Of a stretch of DNA of 64,000 bases, positions 1 through 10,440 are shown piece after piece. The stretch lies in assembly GCA_020002185.1 (NCBI GenBank), contig CM034543.1:27149374-27213373 (forward strand), written 5' to 3'. A program made the translations under genes and the position numbers. Under the pieces are notes generated by a model. That model worked only from the letters and a program-made list of their open reading frames with translations, was not told the origin of the DNA and searched no databases. The first letter of the stretch is position 1. The number at the start of each line of letters is the position of its first letter. This DNA is from Paraescarpia echinospica. Taxonomy: Eukaryota > Annelida > Polychaeta > Sabellida > Siboglinidae.

Positions 1-1075
1 CGTTGTGCTTCGACCCTTCGGTTCATACCTTTTCGACATCGCTCATATTTTTCCCGAGAAGACTGCATTGATATTTCGAGAGTGCAATTTGTTTGTGAAT
101 ATGTGGCTTGCCATTACCACTTATATTCCTAGGTCAACTAATTTTGTTAATAAACATATTCGCAATAAAAGCATTGACTCGAACAATGGAATGGTTTCCC
201 ATTTATGTATCGCCGGCTGTGGGAATAAAATAGTATATGTTCTTAAACTTGAATTTGGTCACCACTTAACTTCCGGTCTCTAGCGTTGTCAAACTTCACG
301 CTGTTAGTCTGTCATAATTACGGTGTTTCAGTTATGAGATATATAAAACACCAATTTAAGAATGATTCCGTTATTAAGAATTCATTAGCACAGAATAATT
401 AAAATGGAACAACATAGTAAACAGATGTCCTGTCATATAATGGCCATACAACCGGTGGAGAGTGACCGTTCAGGTGACAAAACATACAAAAGAATGTGGA
501 GGGAACTTCGTACAAATGCCACTTTGTAGTGGGTCTGGTGTGCAAAAAGAGCTACGTTTAGGGTTCGAGGTAGGTTGAAGGTAGGGTTAGGGTTAGGTCG
601 AAGATACTTTGATGTCAAGTGATTACATGCATTTGTATATTGATGAGTAGCAAATAGCCATCGCCAAAGAAAGCAGACGACATTAATGCATGTGCTATTT
701 TGGAAGGATGCCGAGAGTGTGACGTCATCAGTTGTGTCTTGTGACCAAACGTTGAGAGATGTGGACCACGCCAACACCCGTTCTGGTGGTAGGTTTGATT
801 TGAATTAGCGAGATTCCGCGTTTCCATTTTAGCATGCATTTGGGCATAATTATCAGTTACACTTAGCACAGTATCAAAACGACCGTACGTTGACCAAATC
901 CAGATCAATATAGTTATTATTGTTCTGCAGTATTCGATAATTAGAACATTCGATATGTTGTAAGACTATCTGTCAAATATTTTCAACACACATACATGGA
1001 CATATTTAAACCGGTGACGCTGACCGCGCAACAAGTGGTCAGTAGTTTAGTTCTCATTTTGTAAGTATGACGTTG
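1..1075. other. Unassigned sequence
   Basis: No protein family or RNA is recognisable. Two overlapping minus-strand open frames (433-908) have no motif I know. A short telomere-like stretch with two TAGGGT units lies near 582-597, too short to be a telomere or a convincing interstitial telomeric array. Confidence 0.5.
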
Positions 1076-1218
1076 TTATTGTACACCCTCTATGCATTCT
1101 TCCATTGCATTTTATTGTACACCCTCTATGCATTCTTCCATTGCATTTTATTGTACACCCTCTATGCATTCTTCCATTGCATTTTATTGTACACCCTCTA
1201 TGCATTCTTCCATTGCAA
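1076..1218. repeat. 36-bp tandem repeat, 4 copies
   Basis: A 36-base unit beginning TTATTGTACACCCTC repeats with starts at 1076, 1112, 1148 and 1184, essentially identical in every copy. Because 36 is divisible by three the array stays open in two frames and yields a repetitive pseudo-peptide, which I do not regard as a gene. Confidence 0.95.
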
Positions 1219-1542
1219 TCAGAAATTCAGAAATAAAAAAGTACAACACTAAATTTGTATGGCACTGCTTCCAATTTTGGAAACGTCAATTGAACACGTT
1301 TGTTGTTTTTGACTATATATTGAAATATATAATATTGTCGATGAAAGAATAAATCTTGTTTGGTTTACCTTCTGTATAGTACAGGACAAATATAACAACC
1401 AGTATCAGGCGTCATCATAATAGTTTCGCCATTCGGTGGCAATTGAAGCACGATTTTACATGAATGTTTATATTACTTGACATTTTTATACAACACTACA
1501 TATTTCCAGTGTTGAACGCATGAAGAAAGTACAGGTACATAA
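1219..1542. other. Unassigned AT-rich sequence
   Basis: No coding or repeat signal recognised between the tandem repeat and the following microsatellite. Confidence 0.5.
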
Positions 1543-1607
1543 TGTGCGTGCGTGTGTGTGTGTGTGTGTGTGTGTGCACGCGCGCGAGCGCGCTTTTTGT
1601 GTTTGTT

Positions 1608-1639
<32 letters not shown>

Positions 1640-1732
1640 CATATATATATATATATAAATATTATATACATATAATATATATACATATATATAATATAAT
1701 ATATATATACATACAAACAAACACAAAAAGCG
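1543..1732. repeat. TG/AT microsatellite bounded by an inverted repeat
   Basis: A TG tract with CG alternation runs into an AT-rich tract. A perfect 20-base arm at 1591-1610 (starting CGCTTTTTGTG) is repeated in inverse orientation at 1713-1732, so the AT tract between them sits in a potential long hairpin. Confidence 0.85.
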
Positions 1733-1805
1733 TATATTTATTACCTGTACTTTTAAACATTCATACACTTACAAACGGAACGTTATTATTACTAGCACTC
1801 ACGTT

Positions 1806-2264
1806 ATGCCCGTGGTTTCACGGCCACGTCTGTCTGTTCCGCTAGCCCCGCCGCCACCCTACGAGGCAAGCGACCCGGGGCGGCCGAGCCACCTGGAGAC
1901 GTGCAAGTACTGGTGCCTGTGGGCGTGCTACATCAGCAAGGATGTCGTCTTGACAAGCCTTGCCGTAATCATCGCACTAGGTAAAACGATTATGTTTATG
2001 TTCAAATCCCAGGTAGTCAATCACTCAGATAATATACATTGACCTCTCGTTATACGAAACACGTTGGGACGTGGAATTACTGGTCCATTACAAGATGTTT
2101 CTCATATTCATGGGTACTTTACATTATCTGCCATAACAGGATTTTGAAAGTCGGTCCTATAAAGCAGGCGTTTCTCGCCTCAGAACCTATTACAGCGATT
2201 GTTCATTGTATTGAATTATCGTATTGCAGAATTCCATGATAAATACATGAAAAAACATTGAAGT

Positions 2265-2305
<41 letters not shown>

Positions 2306-2524
2306 TTAAGAGCTGCAGGGACTCCCCATTTCAATTTCGTATGTATGTGCATGCAATTGCTGAAACTGTCATATTGACTGTGACAGAGAAGGTCCTTCAG
2401 TCATGAGTATATTTAAGGTAAAACTTTTGTTATACTAATGTATTTTGTATTACAGCTAACTATTCTTTCTTGTGTTTCGACTCAGCTCTCGTCGTCGTCT
2501 GGCCATCCATAATGATTCATATGG
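1806..2524 (+). CDS. Small membrane-protein gene, two exons seen (partial)
   Basis: Exon 1 (1806-1980) opens at an ATG and encodes a proline-rich cytoplasmic-type segment with a PPPPYE motif near residues 15-20, then three cysteines spaced four residues apart (33, 37, 41), then the start of a hydrophobic stretch. It ends in phase 1 at GTAAAA. A 39-base exon at 2486-2524, preceded by a pyrimidine-rich TTTCGACTCAG acceptor and followed by GTAACT, continues in the same phase and extends the hydrophobic stretch to about residues 46-71, long enough for one transmembrane helix. The exons are more GC-rich than their surroundings. The next exon would start in phase 1 and may lie in or past the assembly gap. 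I do not recognise the family. PPPY-type motifs can bind WW domains and juxtamembrane cysteines can be palmitoylated, but both roles are inference. The start could also be internal, since an AG lies just upstream. Confidence 0.5.
2265..2304. repeat. (TA)n microsatellite
   Basis: About 40 bases of alternating TA, within intron 1 of the proposed small membrane-protein gene. Confidence 0.95.
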
Positions 2525-2604
2525 GTAACTATGTTATACTTTTGTATTACACTTTAATTATCATGTATTATAACTGTACTACTACTTTCATGGTTGAATT
2601 CAAC

Positions 2605-2636
<32 letters not shown>

Positions 2637-3001
2637 ATATATATATCGCTCTCTGTCTCTCTCTCTCGCGTGCGCGCGCTCTGTCTGTCTGTCTGTCTGT
2701 CTGTCCGCCCTTTGTCTGCCCACTCCCCCTCTCTCTGCCTCTGTCTGCTGTCTGTCTGTCAGTCTGTCTACCTGCCTGTCTGCCCGTCTGCCTACCTGCC
2801 TGTTTGTGTGTCTGTCTGTCTGTCTGTCTGTCTCAGTATCTTTCTCTCTGTTTCTGTGTCTTCATCTCCCTTTCTCTCTGTCTCTGTCTTTCTCTCTCTC
2901 ACTGTCTCCCTGTCCCTCTGTCTCTCTATCTGTATGTCTGTCTGTCTGTCTCTCTCTCTTTCTACCCCTCTCTTTAATTCTCTCTTTCCACCCTTCTCTT
3001 T
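2605..3001. repeat. (TA)n then CTGT/CT-rich microsatellite
   Basis: TA repeats, then CTGT and CT/TCTC repeats run directly into the assembly gap. Open frames across this tract are compositional artefacts. Confidence 0.95.
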
Positions 3002-4001
3002 NNNNNNNNNNNNNNNNNNNNNNNNNNNNNNNNNNNNNNNNNNNNNNNNNNNNNNNNNNNNNNNNNNNNNNNNNNNNNNNNNNNNNNNNNNNNNNNNNNN
3101 NNNNNNNNNNNNNNNNNNNNNNNNNNNNNNNNNNNNNNNNNNNNNNNNNNNNNNNNNNNNNNNNNNNNNNNNNNNNNNNNNNNNNNNNNNNNNNNNNNNN
3201 NNNNNNNNNNNNNNNNNNNNNNNNNNNNNNNNNNNNNNNNNNNNNNNNNNNNNNNNNNNNNNNNNNNNNNNNNNNNNNNNNNNNNNNNNNNNNNNNNNNN
3301 NNNNNNNNNNNNNNNNNNNNNNNNNNNNNNNNNNNNNNNNNNNNNNNNNNNNNNNNNNNNNNNNNNNNNNNNNNNNNNNNNNNNNNNNNNNNNNNNNNNN
3401 NNNNNNNNNNNNNNNNNNNNNNNNNNNNNNNNNNNNNNNNNNNNNNNNNNNNNNNNNNNNNNNNNNNNNNNNNNNNNNNNNNNNNNNNNNNNNNNNNNNN
3501 NNNNNNNNNNNNNNNNNNNNNNNNNNNNNNNNNNNNNNNNNNNNNNNNNNNNNNNNNNNNNNNNNNNNNNNNNNNNNNNNNNNNNNNNNNNNNNNNNNNN
3601 NNNNNNNNNNNNNNNNNNNNNNNNNNNNNNNNNNNNNNNNNNNNNNNNNNNNNNNNNNNNNNNNNNNNNNNNNNNNNNNNNNNNNNNNNNNNNNNNNNNN
3701 NNNNNNNNNNNNNNNNNNNNNNNNNNNNNNNNNNNNNNNNNNNNNNNNNNNNNNNNNNNNNNNNNNNNNNNNNNNNNNNNNNNNNNNNNNNNNNNNNNNN
3801 NNNNNNNNNNNNNNNNNNNNNNNNNNNNNNNNNNNNNNNNNNNNNNNNNNNNNNNNNNNNNNNNNNNNNNNNNNNNNNNNNNNNNNNNNNNNNNNNNNNN
3901 NNNNNNNNNNNNNNNNNNNNNNNNNNNNNNNNNNNNNNNNNNNNNNNNNNNNNNNNNNNNNNNNNNNNNNNNNNNNNNNNNNNNNNNNNNNNNNNNNNNN
4001 N
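3002..4001. other. Assembly gap (1,000 N)
   Basis: Exactly 1,000 undetermined bases, flanked by pyrimidine-rich repeat on the left and GGGA repeat on the right. Assembly probably failed in low-complexity DNA, and the round length suggests a placeholder size. Confidence 0.99.
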
Positions 4002-4200
4002 GGGAGGGAGGGAGGGAGGGAGGGAGGGAGGGAGGGAGGGAGGGAGGGAGGGAGTGAAGGAGGGAGGAACGGACGGAAGGACCACGGACAGACGGACCAC
4101 GAGCGGACGGACCACGGACGGAGAGGGAGGGAACTAGGGATGGATGGGTCGAGGGATGGATGGGTGGATGGGTGGAGGGAGGGAGGGGTGGAGAGAGATA
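4002..4200. repeat. (GGGA)n microsatellite and degenerate continuation
   Basis: Pure GGGA units to about 4054, degrading into GGAC, GGAT and GGGT units to about 4200. Confidence 0.95.
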
Positions 4201-4454
4201 GACATTTCCTATCTTGAATACATTTGGTCCCTTCTCCTAAGGCTTCGCTGTTTCAACGCCTCCGTTCTTTTGTTAGTCGGTCGGCCTCGAACCGCACCAT
4301 ATGTCCCAAGTACAAGTCATCCATGGAATCTGCTTCTATAATTCTTCGGACTATAGCTATTCTACAAACCCACACATAGGCAAACATTCCGCCAAAATAT
4401 ACAAACCCCCTTCTGTTTCATCTCTTTCAATTCTAACATGATATGCCATATATT

Positions 4455-4675
4455 GTAGGTGGGAGGGGGGGGGGGCTGGAGATAATATTTAGAACCTTAG
4501 GGTTTTGTGCGAGCCGCGGGAGGGATGCAAATGGAGGTTTCTAGAGAGCCTCAGGGTATGGGGTTTGACAAGCCTTAAGAGGGGGGGGGGTGCAAATGGA
4601 GGGTTTTGGAGAGCCTGGATGTGGGTTTTTGGCGAGCCTCAAGAGAGGTGCAATTGGAGATTTTCGAGACCCCCA
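4455..4675 (+). repeat. Dispersed ~36-bp minisatellite family, locus 1
   Basis: Degenerate tandem units containing TGCAAATGGAGGTTT followed by GGAGAGCCTCAAGAGGGGG. The same unit recurs near 9520-9735, 29495-29575 (inverse), 33215-33340 (inverse) and 54130-54345. Confidence 0.75.
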
Positions 4676-5447
4676 GCTCTTCAATATTCATCAAGTTCCG
4701 ACGCCAGTGTTATTAATTGTTTGGTAGGAACCTCCGTCAAACAGCAAAACATAGTATTGAACTTCGTCATGCGATTAAACAGAAAGCTGTTACTGTTGTT
4801 GGTTCATCCTAGATTCTTCTGTGAGACGCGAGAGAGGACTTGCCAGTCTAGGATCTTCTCTGTCCACCATAACAAACTTATGTGGCCAATCAACAACATC
4901 CAGCTATGTAGCTAAGCATCACATTGCCACCGAGTCGTGATTCAGTGTAAGTGATTTGTATCAGGTATTTTGGAAAGAAGCCAACGGTTTGTAGTCGGGT
5001 CGGACAATGAATGCGCTCAAGGCAACACTCCATATCGACTGCGGCCAACAGGAAAATTCGTGCTGCACGACATTCTATTTGGTATCAACGCAACAATAGT
5101 CAAGCTATGCGTCAAACTTGTTTCCAAGCTGCCCGCGGGCGCCGCAAACTCACTGGAATGTAAGTGATAACAATAGAATCAGAATACCTTGCTAGTAGAT
5201 AAGAGCGAACATATGTGACCCTCTTCTAATCACAGGTAGCATCAAAGTTCTTTGTCGTGTTCACTAGCCGCTTTGTTCCGTCAGCGTGTTCACTAGCCGC
5301 TTTGTTCCAACACGTTCCCCGTTTAGCAGTATACATCGCCCACGATACGGCAAATTTCATGCATCGAACCCTTTCACACATCCCCATGTCACGTCTATAA
5401 CCCGGGTCGTTACCCCACACCTTTATAAAGACTAAGTTAGTTAAGAT
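4676..5447. other. Unassigned sequence with a short tandem duplication
   Basis: No gene recognised. A 24-base segment (CGTGTTCACTAGCCGC...) at 5256-5279 is repeated at 5285-5308, a 29-base period. Confidence 0.6.
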
Positions 5448-6038
5448 ATGGCGCCTTGCAAGCGGCAAGTCAAGGCAAAGCGACACTTGGTGTGCGATCA
5501 CTGCCACAGCTGGGTAGATTTTGCATTGTCCGGCTGTGGGAAGTCATGGGCAGAAACCATGGAGAAAGGATTCACCTTTCAGTGCATTGGGTGTTGGAAG
5601 GTGGAGTTTCTGCAGAAGAATATAGTTAGGTTGACAGATATTGTGAAGGGAATGGGGATGGGAATTAGCAAGGAGACAGGTCGAATGGAGAGAGACGGGA
5701 GGGAGAGAGGTGAGAATACTGCAAGACTGAAGGAGAATAGCAGTGGCAAGAAAACTGAGGAAAGGAGATTGAGAGGAGGGAAGGTGATTGGAGGGGAATA
5801 AATTGGAAAATCGACGACAGAAAACGTGACAATCGTGAAGGTGACAGGGGAGAAAGTGACCGTAGAGAAGGAGGGAGGGAAGATGGGACGGGAGAGGAGA
5901 GAAGAAAATGAGATGGGAGGAATAATGAAGGGACGAAAGGAAGTGAGAGCAAATGTGATAGAAGAGAAGTCGATAAAAGGGACGCTGACAGGAGGAATGG
6001 TGACAAGAGAAAAAGCGACAGGAAAGAATGGATCGTAA
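5448..6038 (+). pseudogene. LINE ORF1, N-terminal part: PHD-like finger and charged linker
   Basis: The frame from 5448 encodes a Cys-x2-Cys...Cys...Cys-x2-Cys arrangement (CDHCHSW near residues 16-22, FQCIGCW near 44-50), a PHD/treble-clef-like zinc finger as found in ORF1 of several CR1/L2 elements. After the finger comes a repetitive Lys/Glu/Arg/Gly-rich linker. The frame is broken by a TAA at 5799-5801, resumes in phase at 5826 and stops at 6036-6038. A further frame change is needed to join the esterase domain. Expected role is RNA or nucleic-acid binding in the retrotransposition particle; that is family knowledge, not visible here. Confidence 0.65.
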
Positions 6039-6121
6039 GAGAATGTGACAGGAGAAAAACGACAGGGGAAAAAGACAACAACCAGACAGATGAAAACCGA
6101 AGAAGGAGCTACTCTAAGGCA

Positions 6122-6667
6122 GTGATTGAGGGGGCAATGAGGAAAGAGAGGGTGTTTATGGGCGACTCCATTATGAGAAAGACGGACAAGACACAGAGCG
6201 AGGGGAAGGACGTCGTTGTTTGTCTACCTGGGGCTAGGATTGAACATGTGACTGACAGGGTAGAGAGGGTATTGGGACATGGCAAGGGAGAGTCTATACT
6301 GATACATGTAGGAACACATAATGCAGACAGGGAGGGAAAAACTGGTATAGTACAGAAGTATAGACAGTTAGTGAGGAAGCTAAAGAAAACAAGAGTTGAA
6401 CAGATTATTCTGTCAGGAATTTTGCCAGTAATGGGAGGAAGGGGGGCAACGTATAGAAACTGCAATAGGATGGCGATCAACGCACTAGTTGAGCAGATGT
6501 GTGAAGAAGAGGGGGTGGGATTCACAGATTTATGGGGATACTTTGTTGGGAGGGAAGATATGTACATGGGAGATGGCCTCCATCTTAATGGAAAGGGGGC
6601 AGCAGTTTTCTCAGAGAACCTGCTGCGATCTGTTGGCAGTGGGACAGGTTGCATCTATTTAAACTAG
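6122..6667 (+). CDS. LINE ORF1, C-terminal SGNH/GDSL esterase domain
   Basis: An uninterrupted frame of about 181 residues with the SGNH hydrolase blocks in order: MGDSIMR with the nucleophile Ser at residue 16, GTHN at 64-67 (block III) and DGLH at 151-154 carrying the Asp-His pair. CR1-clade ORF1 proteins are known to carry such an esterase, proposed to aid membrane or lipid interaction of the particle. The frame is open upstream of 6122, so the GTG there is not a true start; this is the end of ORF1. It is followed by ORF2 after about 110 bases. The domain itself has no stop or obvious catalytic loss, unlike the rest of the element. Confidence 0.8.
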   Translation: MIEGAMRKERVFMGDSIMRKTDKTQSEGKDVVVCLPGARIEHVTDRVERVLGHGKGESILIHVGTHNADREGKTGIVQKYRQLVRKLKKTRVEQIILSGILPVMGGRGATYRNCNRMAINALVEQMCEEEGVGFTDLWGYFVGREDMYMGDGLHLNGKGAAVFSENLLRSVGSGTGCIYLN

Positions 6668-6776
6668 ATTCGCAGGGGGGACTCAGAGAAAAGTCTGAAA
6701 CTGGAGGCATAGATAAAGACAGCACAAATAAATCAGCAACGAACAGTCTGGAAAACTCTTCTGAAGCTGGATATAA

Positions 6777-7577
6777 ATGTGTTTGTTTAAATGCAAGGAG
6801 TTTAGTAAACAAAATAAATTAACTAAACATTATGGTAGAAGATATTGACACTCACATAATAGGTATAACCGAATCCTGGACCACCACCGATATATCAGAT
6901 GCCGAATTGGGACTGAGAGGATATGTAATGTTTAGGAAAGATAGAATAGGAAGAAAGGGAGGTGGAGTTATTTTATATATTAAAGAATCTATCCAGGCTT
7001 ATGAAATAAAATTAGAAAGAGAAGCAGATTGCGAAGAAGCTGTTTGGTGTAACATAGTTACAGGAAACTTAACGTTAACAGTTGGGTTAGTTTATCGATG
7101 TCCAAACATAAGCATAGAAGAGAATGAAAAAATACGAAACGCTATAAGGGAAGTAAGCAAACGGGAATGTATTATTATGGGGGATTTCAACCAGGGGCAT
7201 ATACAATGGAAATCTCTACAGTGTATGGGGAGTGAGGACCACAAGTTTTTAGATTTAGTTCAAGATACTTTCCTTTTTCAAAATGTGCTAGAACCAACCA
7301 GGGGTGAGAATGTGCTAGACATAGTTTTGTCCTCACAGAATGAATTAGTTGACAATGTCAAAATATGTGAGCCACTGGGGAGTAGTGATCACAACCAGAT
7401 ACATTTTAGCATCAAAGTAAAATCAGAAAGGAATAGTAAAAAGCAGTATAGCAGAAATTTCCAAAACGGAAGGTATAAGGACATGAGGAAATATTTAGCA
7501 AAGATAGACTGGAATAACACACTGAAAAATAAGACTGCAACAGAATGCTGGAATATATTAAAGAGTGAAACAAAGTC
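6777..7577 (+). pseudogene. LINE ORF2, APE-type endonuclease domain
   Basis: The frame begins with a CLNARSLVNK-type block near 6777, typical of the start of the CR1 endonuclease, then meets TAA near 6820 and continues in frame from 6832. Conserved endonuclease motifs follow in order: ITESW, a GGGVILYIK block, MGDFN and SSDH. The domain nicks target DNA to prime reverse transcription. The frame ends at 7579-7581, and the reading must shift by one base near 7575 to continue into the reverse transcriptase. Inactivated by one nonsense codon and one frameshift. Confidence 0.85.
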
Positions 7578-9372
7578 ATAGTCGATCAATTTGTACCCTT
7601 CAAAAAACAAGAGAAACGGTCCAAAAAGAAACACTTATCGAAAGAAGCCATTAAAAAAATTAAGTATAAACAAAAGATATGGAATTCATATAGACATACT
7701 GGAAATGACGAAGACTACAACATTTATAAAGAAGCACTAAACCAAGCTACAGCTGAAATTAGAAATTCAAAGAGAAGCTATGAACAACAATTAGCTAGTA
7801 ATATAAAACATGACAGCAAGAGTGTTTATGCTATGTTCGACGCAAACAGAAAGTTCAAGGAAATGGTAGCTAAGAAAATAAGGGCTATGAAGGATAATAA
7901 ATCACCTGGAATGGATGGGATTCCGCCCAAACTACTATTGGAAATTGTAGAACAAATTAGCGTACCGCTTGCAACAGTTTTCAATTTGTCATTAGAAGAG
8001 GGAGTGGTTCCTTTAGAATGGAAAGAGGCAAATATTATACCGTTATTTAAAAAATGTTCGAGAAACAAGTCAGAGAACTATAGACCAGGGAGTTTAACAT
8101 CAGTGATTTGCAAATTATTAGAAAGACTAATTAAAGATCACATGGTGGATTTTCTTTTTAAACATAACTTGATAAACCCATCTCAACATGGGTTTTTTAA
8201 AGCGAGGTCATGCTTAACAAATATGTTATGTTTTTTGGAAGACAGCACTAAGTGGGTAGATGAGGGATCACCAGTAGATATCGTCTACTTAGATTTTCAA
8301 AAAGCTTTCGACAAAGTACCACATCAATTACTGCTTAAACTAAAGGCCCATGGCATAGGAAATGGTATAATAAACTGGATAGAAAAATGGCTGATTGACA
8401 GAAGACAACGTGTAGTAGTTGATGGGGAGGCTTCAAACTGGAAATCGGTATTGAGTGGGGTACCACAGGGATCAGTACTAGGACTATATTATTCTTAATA
8501 TATATCAACGATTTAGATGATGAAATAACAAGCAAGGTGTTGAAATTTGCGGATGATACAAAAGTGTTTAGAAGGATTAAAAGTGATGGAGATAGACAAC
8601 ATTTACAAGATGATCTTAACAATTTGATCAAATGGTCTGAAAAGTGGCAAATGCTGTTCAATTTTGGGAAATGTAAATGCCTCCACGCTGGACATGGGAA
8701 CGAAGAGGTAGAATATACAATGGGGGGTACTGTACTAAGTACTACTGTAAAAGAAATGGACTTAGGGTTAACCATTAGTGCTGATATGAACGTTTCAGAG
8801 CAGTGCGGAATTGCAGTTTCAAAGGGAAATCAAATCCTTGGATTAATTAGACGAAACATAACGTATAAGGAAAAAGAGCTAATAATACCGCTGCACAAAA
8901 CAATAGTTAGGCCTCATTTAGAATATTGTATTCAAGCGTGGAGACCATATCGCAGGAAGGACATAGATATGCTAGAAAGAGTGCAGAGGAGAGCAACTAA
9001 AATGATACCAAAACTGAGGGATCTTAGTTACGAAATACGCCAAAAAATGCGGCTTAACAACACTAGAGACCAGGAGATTGAAGAGGAGATCAGCTAGAAG
9101 TATTTAAAATAATGAATGGTTATAAAAATATTGATAGAAATATTTTTTTCTCAGTTAAGAAAGATAGAAGGACTAAAGGACATGAAGTTACATTAGCTAA
9201 GGAGCAGTGTAGATTAGATATAAGAAAGTTCTCATTTTCACAAAGGACTGTAAATGAATGGAACATATTATCTGCTGATTGTGTGGGTGCTCTCGATAAG
9301 CCAAAGGGCTTCCTTGTCCACCTGCCACCTAGAGTTAATTCTCTGGGTGGCAATCTTGTTAAATCTTGTTAA
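7575..9372 (+). pseudogene. LINE ORF2, reverse transcriptase and C-terminal region
   Basis: From 7575 the frame is open to 8498 and carries reverse transcriptase blocks: KSPGMDGIPP, NYRPGSLTS, DFQKAFDKVPH and SGVPQGSVLG. Just after PQGS a single missing base near 8483 shifts the frame. The next frame (about 8490-9097) carries the catalytic FADDTK box and the CR1 C-terminal blocks (RPHLEY, RVQRRATKMI). Another deletion near 9045 shifts it again, and the final segment is at 9112-9372. Comparison with the copy at 56528-57391, which reads straight through, places both deletions. The enzyme copies the element RNA at the nicked target; this copy cannot. Confidence 0.9.
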
Positions 9373-9760
9373 ACCTACTCAACAGGTGGGCTGGGGGCAC
9401 GTGCCCACTACATCTTTGGAATTTTGCCATCCTATGTCTGCGCTAATGGCGTGCCCATCCACCCGACCTTTGGAATGTGTCTCCAATGCGTGCCCCGTAG
9501 ATTTTTGGAATGGAGGGGGGTGCAATTAAAGGTTTTTGTTGTGCTTCCGAACGAGATTGTGAACGTCGCCGCAAAAATGTTCAACGGCACCCCCCCCTCG
9601 TCTTCCGATGTCATGATCCGACAGCGGGGTATTGCTGAAGTTGAAGCCCCGGCTCAGCACACCCAATATTCATTTAGTTCGGCCACCAGTGCAAGTTTTG
9701 GCGAGCCTCAAGAGGGGATGCAATTGGAGGTTTTGGAACCCCCTAGACTACCATCTCTTG
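9372..9760 (+). repeat. Dispersed ~36-bp minisatellite family, locus 2
   Basis: Partial units with GTGCAATTAAAGGTTTTTG (about 9520) and GGATGCAATTGGAGGTTTTGG (about 9716) are embedded in degenerate sequence immediately after the LINE 3' end. Related short units around GTGCCC...TTTGGAAT recur between 9390 and 9510. Confidence 0.6.
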
Positions 9761-9824
9761 ATCCGTCCCCGCCCGGCCGTGCCACGTCTAAAACACGGGA
9801 TACGGACTAACCCCACAACTATAC

Positions 9825-9895
9825 ACCCCCAACTGACATAACCCCTTGGGACATAACCCATCTGGACACAACTCCATACGGACATAACCCCTCGC
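9825..9895 (+). repeat. Degenerate short repeat (GACATAACCCC units)
   Basis: Five imperfect copies of a 15-17-base unit built around GACATAACCCC lie head to tail. Confidence 0.7.
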
Positions 9896-10249
9896 AAAGG
9901 TGGAGTGATTATACCGTAGCTATCTTAGATACTGAGCGAACCACAATGGTTGAATAAAAAGAATATATTGTCCCAACTTTCTCTGACAGGCTCATATAAA
10001 CCGCTGGGTGATAGCACAGTCGCTGGTAGGCGCTAGTCACATATATGCAGCCAGTTGACAGCACACTTACTGGCGCCTCTCGACAAAACCGCATAGAACA
10101 AACAACCATTGAGCCACCCCGTTTGGTTCCTAGAGCCATAACATCCGTTTTACTTTTCAAATGAGTTTAAAATACGATTTGTATTAATACAAATTAATCT
10201 AATCTATGCTACGATCGAGTTATTCATCATAACTGGTATTAATATAACT
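9896..10249. other. Unassigned sequence
   Basis: No coding, RNA or repeat signal that I can support. Confidence 0.5.
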
Positions 10250-10440
10250 AGCACAAATGTCCGTCACAGGACGGGATGCCTTGGTATATGACAATTATGA
10301 AAGTACTATTTATAAAATGTTAGAAAATACAACATAAGCGTTATTGTGTTAGTGTCTACTTAACATTCGATATGCGCATCGTCTTCGCCGCAAAATTAGC
10401 TTGTGAACTTGAAATGTTGGAAGTTGCCGTTTTCAATATG
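10250..10440 (+). repeat. Dispersed repeat R1, copy 1
   Basis: Shares an ordered series of blocks (AATGTCCGTCAC, CTTGGTA, AAATGTTAGAAAA, GAAGTTGCCGT) with 62216-62395, at similar spacing and in the same orientation. Diverged; family unknown. Confidence 0.55.

Larger units (their letters stand above)
5448..9371 (+). mobile_element. CR1-type non-LTR retrotransposon, nearly full length, broken
   Basis: Order: ORF1 with a PHD-like finger, a charged linker and an SGNH esterase (5448-6667), then ORF2 with APE-type endonuclease, reverse transcriptase and a C-terminal region (about 6777-9372). The 3' end finishes with the short direct repeat TCTTGTTAAA, twice, near 9354-9371, a style of 3' terminus typical of CR1-like elements. 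The last ~900 bases match the copy at 56519-57480 closely, and the 3' UTR (GATAAGCCAAAGGGCTTCC) is shared. ORF1 and ORF2 carry stops and single-base frameshifts, so this copy is inactive. The 5' boundary is not defined. Confidence 0.9.

Noticed and set aside
571..600. Interstitial telomeric repeat
   Set aside because: Only two to three degenerate TTAGGG units.
433..908. Overlapping minus-strand frames of 97-114 residues
   Set aside because: No recognisable motif and two overlapping frames of similar quality, so chance or unknown decayed repeat.
2470..4137. Long open frames spanning the assembly gap on both strands
   Set aside because: They are open only because the 1,000 N and the CTGT/GGGA repeats contain no stops; no domain is present.
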